This document shows positions 58,401 to 64,000 of a stretch of DNA of 64,000 nucleotides, piece by piece. The stretch lies in NCBI GenBank assembly GCA_014874485.1, contig JADBJK010000031.1, positions 22,532 to 86,531 on the forward strand. Reading direction: 5' to 3'. This DNA is from Chloroflexota bacterium. GTDB taxonomy: Bacteria; Chloroflexota; Anaerolineae; DTLA01. A program made the translations under genes and the position numbers. Under the pieces are notes generated by a model that saw only the letters and a list, made by a program, of their open reading frames with translations, had not been told where the DNA came from and searched no databases. Numbering within the stretch: the stretch's first letter is position 1; the number at the start of each line of letters is the position of its first letter.

Positions 58401-58462
58401 AGTACACGTTTGAGCACAAAGCCCTGCTCGCCGAAGTTGACGCAGGCGCGCTGGGGTTGTAA
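55415..58462 (+). CDS. hdrA: Double HdrA fusion (1015 aa): two FAD/HdrA modules plus C-terminal ferredoxin
   Basis: First module VLIVGAGLSGMQSGLLLAQRG + FPTDSCGLCISSPTN; second AIGVFICTCHGTVGQTVDVDA + VLVIGGGLAGMTAALTLANLG; CSFCGLCVSACPYGAR. Confidence 0.92.
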   Translation: MADAAVDKRSNAVLIVGAGLSGMQSGLLLAQRGHPVYLVDEAPGIGGSLHLLDRTFPTDSCGLCISSPTNATYCPSIECSLHPNIAPLPLAELLALDGEPGHFRARIRRNPRYVNVERCTLCGDCAAVCPATRPHPHEGDLAPQKAIYAPPPRAVPNAYVIDMAACIRCGKCVEACPTEAINLDEQPTEETLEVGAVILSPGYAPFDARRKGEFGFGVLSNVVTSIQFERMASPPGSTRGKLVRPSDGKPPKRIAFIQCVGSRDQTVGREYCSSICCMYTAKQARAALESQPDAEITVFTMDIRTFGKGYERYWDGVQQEGIRFRRAMVSKAKQHPKTGHVALNYVGEAGGPKEEEFDLVVLAVGLESPQSARELAQRIGLDVNPYGFGETGEFAPVASNRSGIFIAGCYAEPKDIPDTVAEAAAAAAGAAQMLAPAPEKRPEAPTATVPPDAEPAIGVFICTCHGTVGQTVDVDALADYAASLPHVAAVGRAEDCCTEQGIASLSAWIKASGVNRLVFAGCSPRLCQTELAQALARAGLAEPLLQRANIREGCAWVHRDSPAQATEKAQDVVAMAAARAVHANPVKAQTAPVQEGVLVIGGGLAGMTAALTLANLGHPVTLVERETTLGGQLHNIGFTAQTPNPKAQAEALAQKVTSHERITVHLGATLASFSGTGGQFQAEVQKGDGERVPVSVGAVIVATGGREALVHEYRYGEDPRVLLQGDLSRVLAGGQESLAQSAFRDVRNLVMIQCAGSRDENRPYCSRICCTQAVKNAIRLKELKPDANVFILYRDIRTFGMHELLYRRARDLGVVFVRYALPDKPVVEPAADGLAVRVTDATLGEPVLLPADAVVLSTGIAPNPNADLAQLLGVPLDSDGFFQEQHPKMRPLNFMKPGGFLCGLAHGPHFVPETIVQAQGAAMRAAAYLSERQRRSKTTRVDVNKRLCSFCGLCVSACPYGARVMDYDERVARVLTDLCQGCGICAVTCPNKATQQYTFEHKALLAEVDAGALGL

Positions 58463-58520
58463 TCTTGGAACGCCGGATTTCTATTGGAACGGTTCTGAAA
58501 GCAGAAAAAGGAGGTAACCC

Positions 58521-59183
58521 ATGTTAGTCGGAGAACGGATGAGCCATCACCCTGTTACCACCGGACCCGAAATGCCCATCAACGAAGCGCTCAAACTGAT
58601 GAAAGAGCGAAAGGTACGGCGGTTGCCCGTCGTGGACAAGCGCGGGCACCTCATCGGCATCGTCTCGGAGAAGGACCTGCTCTACGCGTCGCCGTCGCCG
58701 GCCACCACCTTGAGCGTGTGGGAGTTGAACTACCTCATCTCCCGCATCACGGTGGCGGACGTCATGACGAAGAACGTCATCACCGTAACCGAGTTCACGC
58801 CGCTGGAAGAAGCCGCCCGCATCATGGCCGACAACAAGATCGGCGGCCTGCCCGTCGTGCGCGACAGCCGCCTCATCGGGATCATCACCGAGACGGACAT
58901 CTTCAAGACATTCATTGAGATGCTCGGCGCACGGGAGGCGGGAATCCGCATCACCGTACTCGTGCCCGAAGAGCCCGGCATGCTCGCCACCATCACGGGC
59001 GAAATCGCCAAGTTGGGCGGCAACATCGTGAGCCTGGGCACCTTCCTCGGCGAAGACGCCAGCAACCGCACCGTAACCATCAAAGTGGCGGGGGTTCCCA
59101 AAGAGAAGTTGCAGCAGGCCATGGAAGCCCTGGGGATGACCATCGTGGACATCCGCGAGGTGCCGGCCGCATCGCAAGCGTAA
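58521..59183 (+). CDS. CBS-domain pair with C-terminal ACT domain
   Basis: MSHHPVTTGPEMPINEALKLMKERKVRRLPVVDKRG; second CBS ADVMTKNVITVTEFTPLEEAARIM; ACT-like ITVLVPEEPGMLATITGEIAKLGGNIVSLG. Confidence 0.9.
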   Translation: MLVGERMSHHPVTTGPEMPINEALKLMKERKVRRLPVVDKRGHLIGIVSEKDLLYASPSPATTLSVWELNYLISRITVADVMTKNVITVTEFTPLEEAARIMADNKIGGLPVVRDSRLIGIITETDIFKTFIEMLGAREAGIRITVLVPEEPGMLATITGEIAKLGGNIVSLGTFLGEDASNRTVTIKVAGVPKEKLQQAMEALGMTIVDIREVPAASQA

Positions 59184-59240
59184 CTCACCCGGCACGCCAG
59201 GCCATTCCGAAACCGTGCGCTGCCGCTATCGGAGAGATCA

Positions 59241-59669
59241 ATGGCTGATACGGAGTTTGAACCCAGGATCATCGCGTTTCTCTGCAACTGGTGCACGTAC
59301 ACCGGCGCGGACCTTGCCGGCACGTCCCGCATCCAGTACCCGCCCAACATCCGCGTCATCCGCCTGATGTGCAGCGGGGCGCTGGACCCCGTGTACGTGA
59401 GCAAGGCGCTCCTGGAGGGGGCGGACGGCGTCCTCATCGGCGGGTGCCATCCGGGCGACTGCCACTACCAGACCGGCAACTACAAGGCCCGCCGGCGCGT
59501 CGCCATCCTGAAAAGCATCCTGAAGCAACTGGGCTTTGACGAAGACCGCATCTGGCTCCGCTGGATCAGCGCCAGCGAGGGCCGCCTGTTCGCCGACACC
59601 GTTACCGAGATGGTCGCCGCCCTCAAGGCCAAAGGCCCGAACCCGCTAAAGGGCGCGTGGGACATCTGA
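59241..59669 (+). CDS. mvhD: MvhD/FrhD-type hydrogenase/Hdr iron-sulfur subunit
   Basis: IIAFLCNWCTYTGADLAGTSRIQYPPNIRVIRLMCSGALDPVYVSKALLEGADGVLIGGCHPGDCHYQTGNY. Confidence 0.95.
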   Translation: MADTEFEPRIIAFLCNWCTYTGADLAGTSRIQYPPNIRVIRLMCSGALDPVYVSKALLEGADGVLIGGCHPGDCHYQTGNYKARRRVAILKSILKQLGFDEDRIWLRWISASEGRLFADTVTEMVAALKAKGPNPLKGAWDI

Positions 59670-59695
59670 TCGCTGAAGGGAGGACTTCACGGCTC

Positions 59696-60808
59696 ATGGT
59701 TCATAGCGTTCTCAAAACCGACGGCAATCCCTCGGAGGCGATCCATTCGCTGCTGCGCAGGCTTCTGGACGAGGGCATCGTGGACGCGCTGCTGGTCCCG
59801 CTGAGGGTGGCGTCGGGCGACAACACCGTGCAGACCCTGGTGCGCGACGCGCGGCGGCTGGAGGGCATGGACGTGCTGGCCCCCGTGATGCCCGTAACCA
59901 CGGCCCGGCTCGTGTCCGCCATCACCATGACCGGCATCAAGGAGCGGGTTGGCGTCGTCATGCGCGACTGCGAGATTCGGGCCGTGGTGGAACTGGTGAA
60001 ACTCCAGCAGGCCAAGGCCGACAACCTGCTCATCATCGGCATGGACTGCCTGGGGACCTACGAGGTGCCGGACTACGCCGACCTCATGCGCAGCGGCGCA
60101 GACGTGGAAGGCGCACTGCTGGCGCACGCCATCGGCGGCCAGCCGCAACCCCACGAGGGCAAGGCGTTTCGCACGGCCTGCCAGATGTGCGAGAAGTTCA
60201 CGCCCAGCCACGGCGACCTGCGCATCCACCTGTTCGGCGACGACCCCATGGAGCGCATCCACGTGGAGGTCGCCGACGACCTGGCCGCGAGACTGGGCCT
60301 GGAACCTGCCGCGCCCGCCCAGGCGCGCGAGAACGTCGTCGCCGCCATCGCCAGGCAGCGCACCGAGACGCGCGACCGGCTGTTCGCGTCCTTCCGCGAG
60401 CGCACGAAGGACATCGCCGGCCTGCAGGCGTACCTCTCCACGTGCATCCGCTGCCACAACTGCATGGTGAACTGCCCGATTTGTTACTGCAAGGAGTGCA
60501 TCTTCCGCACGCCCATCTTTGACCACGAGTCCGAGAAGTACCAGATGTGGGCGGCGCGCAAGGGCGCGGTTCGGCTTCCCACCGACACGCTCCTGTTCCA
60601 CATCACGCGGCTCAACCACATGGTAACGTCGTGCGTGGGATGTGGGATGTGCGACAGCGCCTGCCCCAGCCACCTGCCCATCGCTACCATGTTCCGCGCC
60701 GTCGGGCAGGAGGTGCAGGCCCTGTTTGACTACGTGCCCGGGCGGAGCCTAGACGAGCCGCCGCCCGTTGCCACATTCCGCGAAGACGAGTTGGAGGGTA
60801 TTCAGTGA
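59696..60808 (+). CDS. FrhB/FdhB-type Fe-S protein (coenzyme F420 hydrogenase/formate dehydrogenase beta-like)
   Basis: CIRCHNCMVNCPICYCKECIF; CVGCGMCDSACPSHLPIATMFRAVG. Confidence 0.85.
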   Translation: MVHSVLKTDGNPSEAIHSLLRRLLDEGIVDALLVPLRVASGDNTVQTLVRDARRLEGMDVLAPVMPVTTARLVSAITMTGIKERVGVVMRDCEIRAVVELVKLQQAKADNLLIIGMDCLGTYEVPDYADLMRSGADVEGALLAHAIGGQPQPHEGKAFRTACQMCEKFTPSHGDLRIHLFGDDPMERIHVEVADDLAARLGLEPAAPAQARENVVAAIARQRTETRDRLFASFRERTKDIAGLQAYLSTCIRCHNCMVNCPICYCKECIFRTPIFDHESEKYQMWAARKGAVRLPTDTLLFHITRLNHMVTSCVGCGMCDSACPSHLPIATMFRAVGQEVQALFDYVPGRSLDEPPPVATFREDELEGIQ

Positions 60809-61491
60809 TGGCCGACCAAGAACTGATTCCCATCTACATCATGAACAAGCAGTACCTGGTGCCGCCAACGCTCACCATCATGAGGGCCTTGGAGTACGCG
60901 GGCTACAAACTCATCCGCGGCGTGGGCTGCCGCGCGGGGTTCTGCGGCGCGTGTGCCACCGTCTATCGCACGGCAGGCGACTACCGGCTGAAGATCGGCC
61001 TGGCGTGCGCCACCTTGGTGGAGCCGGAGATGTACCTGGCGCAGATTCCCTTCTTCCCCGCACCCCGCGCCCAGTACCACCTGGAGGAACTCAAGCCCGA
61101 CATGAGTGCGCTCCTGAAGACCTACCCGGAGGTGCTGCGCTGCCTGAGTTGCGGAACGTGCACCAAGGTCTGCCCGCAGGACATAGACGTGAAGGACTAC
61201 ATGGCCGAGGCCATGCGCGGCAACATCGCCGGAGTCGCCGACAAGTCCTTTGACTGCATCATGTGTGGGCTGTGCGCGGCCCGCTGCCCCGCCGAGGAGA
61301 AGCAGTATCAGATCGCCATCCTGTGCCGGCGGCTGTACGGCAAGTACCTGGCCCCGCGCGCGGAGCATCTCCACAAGCGGGTGCAGGAGATCATGGACGG
61401 CAAGCACGACGCCGAACTGATTCGGTTCAAAACCATGTCCAAAGACGAACTGAAGAAGGCGTACTACGAACGCGATATTGAGCCTGAATAG
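60808..61491 (+). CDS. Succinate dehydrogenase/fumarate reductase-type iron-sulfur subunit
   Basis: 2Fe-2S region GCRAGFCGACATVYR; CLSCGTCTKVCPQDIDVKDYM; CIMCGLCAARCPAE. Confidence 0.88.
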   Translation: MADQELIPIYIMNKQYLVPPTLTIMRALEYAGYKLIRGVGCRAGFCGACATVYRTAGDYRLKIGLACATLVEPEMYLAQIPFFPAPRAQYHLEELKPDMSALLKTYPEVLRCLSCGTCTKVCPQDIDVKDYMAEAMRGNIAGVADKSFDCIMCGLCAARCPAEEKQYQIAILCRRLYGKYLAPRAEHLHKRVQEIMDGKHDAELIRFKTMSKDELKKAYYERDIEPE

Positions 61492-61543
61492 CCGTGGCCT
61501 GTGCCCGGCCAGGGTATCCGATCACGAATAGCGGAGGAGATTC

Positions 61544-63157
61544 ATGGGTTATCCGCAGTACATGCGAGATTCCATTGCGAAGGTAGAGGCGACCCGCCCC
61601 CGGCGGCTCCAGGAAACGTTCCCAATGCTGACCGCGCAGGAGAAGCAAGCCCTGCTGGAGAAGTTCCACCCCGACTACATCCGCGAGGCCATGCGGGAAC
61701 TGCGCGTCGGGCCGAACAAGGGCACGCGCACGCCCCACGAACTGGCCGACCTGCTGGAGGCGCGGCCCGTGCTGGACCCCAAGGCCGTGAACCTGGACAA
61801 CGTGGATTACGAGACCGACGTCCTCATCATCGGCGGGGGCGGCGCGGGTTCGGCGGCGGCCATCAAGGCGCGCGAGGCCGGCGCCAAGGTCATCATGGCC
61901 ACGAAACTGCGCCACGGCGACGCCAACACCATGATGGCCCAGGGCGGCATCCAGGCGGCGGACAAGGAGAACGACTCCCCCGCCATCCACTACCTGGACG
62001 TGATGGGCGGCGGCGGGTTCACCAATGACCCCGACCTGGTGGAGGCCCTGGTCAAGGACGCGCCGCTGGTCATCCAGTGGCTGGAAAGCCTGGGCTGCAT
62101 GTTTGACAAGCAACCCGACGGGACGATGATCACCATCCACGGCGGCGGCACGTCGCGCAAGCGCATGCACTCGGCCCGCGACTACTCGGGCGCCGAGATC
62201 ATGCGCACCCTCCGCGATGAGGTGCGCTCGTGGCCCGAGGACATCCGGGTCATTGAGTTCGCGCCCGCCGTGGAACTCCTCATGGACACCAATGGCCGGG
62301 TCGCCGGCGCAGTCCTGATGAACCTGGAAACCAACGAGTACCTGGTCGTCAAGGCCAAGTGCACCATCATCGCCACCGGCGGCAGCGGGCGGCTCCACTA
62401 CCAGAACTACCCCACGACGAACCACTACGGGGCCACCGGCGACGGCCTCGTGATGGCCTACCGCGTTGGCGCGCGCCTGGCGTTCATTGACACCATGCAG
62501 TACCACCCCACCGGCGCGGCCTTCCCCGAGCAGATCGTGGGCCTGCTGGTTACCGAGAAAGTGCGCGGCCTGGGCGCTCAGGTCGTGAACATAGACGGCG
62601 AGCAGTTCGTCTTCCCGCGCGAGACCCGCGACGCCGAATCCGCCGCCATCATCCGCGAGTGCGTGGAGCGCGGCAAGGGCGTTACCACTCCGTCGGGCAT
62701 CCAGGGCGTGTGGCTGGATTCGCCCATGATTGAAATCATCCACGGCCCGGGCACCGTGCAGAAGGAACTGCCCGCCATGGTGCGCCAGTTCGGGCGCTTC
62801 GGCATAGACATCACGAAGGAGCCCATGCTCGTGTACCCGACGTTGCACTACCAGAACGGCGGCATCGCCATCAAGCCGGACTGCACGACGGACATCCCCG
62901 GCCTGTACGTGGCCGGCGAGGCGTCGGGCGGCGTCCATGGCCGCAACCGACTGATGGGCAACTCGCTGCTGGACGTGTGCGTGTTCGGACGCCGAGCGGG
63001 CATCACCGTGGGCCAGCACTTCCGCGAGGTAACGCTGGGCAAGTTGACCCTGAGCCACCTGGACAGGTGGGAGAAGGAGTTGAAGGACGCCGGGCTAGAC
63101 CCCAAAGTCTGCGCCCCCATCCTCCTGCCCGACTACACGCGGCGGAAGGGCGTGTAG
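61544..63157 (+). CDS. Succinate dehydrogenase/fumarate reductase-type flavoprotein subunit, ~95-aa N-terminal extension
   Basis: VLIIGGGGAGSAAAIKAREAGAKVIMATK; HPTGAAFPEQIVGLLVTEKVRGLG; GEASGGVHGRNRLMGNSLLD. Confidence 0.92.
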   Translation: MGYPQYMRDSIAKVEATRPRRLQETFPMLTAQEKQALLEKFHPDYIREAMRELRVGPNKGTRTPHELADLLEARPVLDPKAVNLDNVDYETDVLIIGGGGAGSAAAIKAREAGAKVIMATKLRHGDANTMMAQGGIQAADKENDSPAIHYLDVMGGGGFTNDPDLVEALVKDAPLVIQWLESLGCMFDKQPDGTMITIHGGGTSRKRMHSARDYSGAEIMRTLRDEVRSWPEDIRVIEFAPAVELLMDTNGRVAGAVLMNLETNEYLVVKAKCTIIATGGSGRLHYQNYPTTNHYGATGDGLVMAYRVGARLAFIDTMQYHPTGAAFPEQIVGLLVTEKVRGLGAQVVNIDGEQFVFPRETRDAESAAIIRECVERGKGVTTPSGIQGVWLDSPMIEIIHGPGTVQKELPAMVRQFGRFGIDITKEPMLVYPTLHYQNGGIAIKPDCTTDIPGLYVAGEASGGVHGRNRLMGNSLLDVCVFGRRAGITVGQHFREVTLGKLTLSHLDRWEKELKDAGLDPKVCAPILLPDYTRRKGV

Positions 63158-63293
63158 CGCGGAGCCCCTCGCCCGCCGAGAGGCCCAGGGATGCGGAGCA
63201 CAGAACCCATAACAAAGCGCGAAAGGGAATACTCTTCCTCTACCGCAGGGATTCTTGATGGTGTGTCATTGCGAGGGAGAGCAGTGCGGTGTT

Positions 63294-63328
63294 CAGTTGC
63301 GACGCACCTGCGAGGTGCGTCGCAACTG
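63294..63328. repeat. 16-bp perfect inverted repeat CAGTTGCGACGCACCT-gcg-AGGTGCGTCGCAACTG nested in a dispersed repeat (63264-63363)
   Basis: Direct reading; outer repeat TGTCATTGCGAGGG...GATTGCTTCGCTCCGCTCGCAAGGACA. Confidence 0.85.
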
Positions 63329-63469
63329 ATGGCGGAGATTGCTTCGCTCCGCTCGCAAGGACAGCGGGCAACTTTCTCTGTGGCGAAGTACTTTCCTTTC
63401 GCGCTTTTTGTTGTCCTTCTGCGATCAGACTCGGCGCTGCACCCGAACCTTATGTCCTGCGCCTGCCTG

Positions 63470-63883
63470 TTACCGCACCTGATACTCCAGCGTGCGATCC
63501 AGTGTACCGTTCAGGTACAGGTCCACCTTGTACTTGCCCACCGGCCAGGGCCCCTTGTTCGTCAGATCAAACGTCAGGTCGCCGTCTCCGGTAGTCAGCG
63601 ATGCCTCGTCAATCAGCGTGTTCGCATCCACACCCTCCACGTCCACCGCGGTCCACACCGCCTTCACCTGCGTGTCCGAGGGGGCATTGGCCAGTTTCAC
63701 GATGCAGTACACGGTCAGGTCATCCGGGCTGAACACCGTGGTCTCCGGGCTGCCGCTCTCGTTGGCCGACAATTTGGCGCTGCGGATGTTCGCCGTGCTG
63801 ACGCCTACGCCGACGGAACATGCGGCCATCACCGCCACTAGGGTAGCCAGCGCAACCGCCACGAACCACTTGCTCTTGGACAT
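63470..63883 (-). CDS. Small predicted lipoprotein, unknown function
   Basis: MSKSKWFVAVALATLVAVMAACS lipobox; SD-like AGGAGAAAA upstream. Confidence 0.65.
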   Translation of the reverse strand: MSKSKWFVAVALATLVAVMAACSVGVGVSTANIRSAKLSANESGSPETTVFSPDDLTVYCIVKLANAPSDTQVKAVWTAVDVEGVDANTLIDEASLTTGDGDLTFDLTNKGPWPVGKYKVDLYLNGTLDRTLEYQVR

Positions 63884-64000
63884 CTCGTTTTCTCCTCGTT
63901 CGGAATTCGTCGCGCACCACCCGCCAGCCTGCGCCAGCATCGCCGTGCGCACCTTCATTATGCCCCCTCCGCGCCCTGGTGTATATGACCTATATCACGT

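Overview
A GC-rich 64 kb bacterial chromosomal window, probably Chloroflexota-like (inferred from gene content and the dispersed CATTGCGAGCGAAGCGAAGCAATC repeat style; not proven). Main blocks: (1) the end of a ferredoxin gene plus an FAD oxidoreductase; (2) an acyl-CoA / fatty-acid-like cluster (SDR, atypical KAS III, CoA-transferase, MaoC hydratase, hydrolases) running into a complete Liv-type ABC transporter; (3) a heme-copper-oxidase-like membrane protein with a CtaB/UbiA prenyltransferase; (4) a tRNA-Phe/Gly/Cys operon carrying a compact ~4.27 kb integrative element bounded by 88-bp perfect direct repeats that each contain a whole tRNA-Cys; (5) housekeeping genes, AzlCD, a ZIP transporter and a flavodiiron protein; (6) glycine-cleavage genes including a SHMT-GcvT-GcvT fusion; (7) an Rrf2/CysK/CysE-MIP18 locus; (8) a ~14 kb fumarase - duplicated HdrABC - MvhD - FrhB/FdhB-like - FrdBA electron-transfer cluster. 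The most interesting region is the integrative element. It encodes a tyrosine recombinase, small HTH and RHH proteins, and an initiator-like gene with iteron-like repeats inside its coding sequence. It also carries two diverged copies of a ~120-nt RNA-like element with matching promoter spacing, matching hairpin architecture, several compensatory base-pair changes, an invariant TAGCACAA, and an invariant GCAAACG loop in an otherwise variable terminator stem. All functional statements are from reading the sequence; no database search was run.
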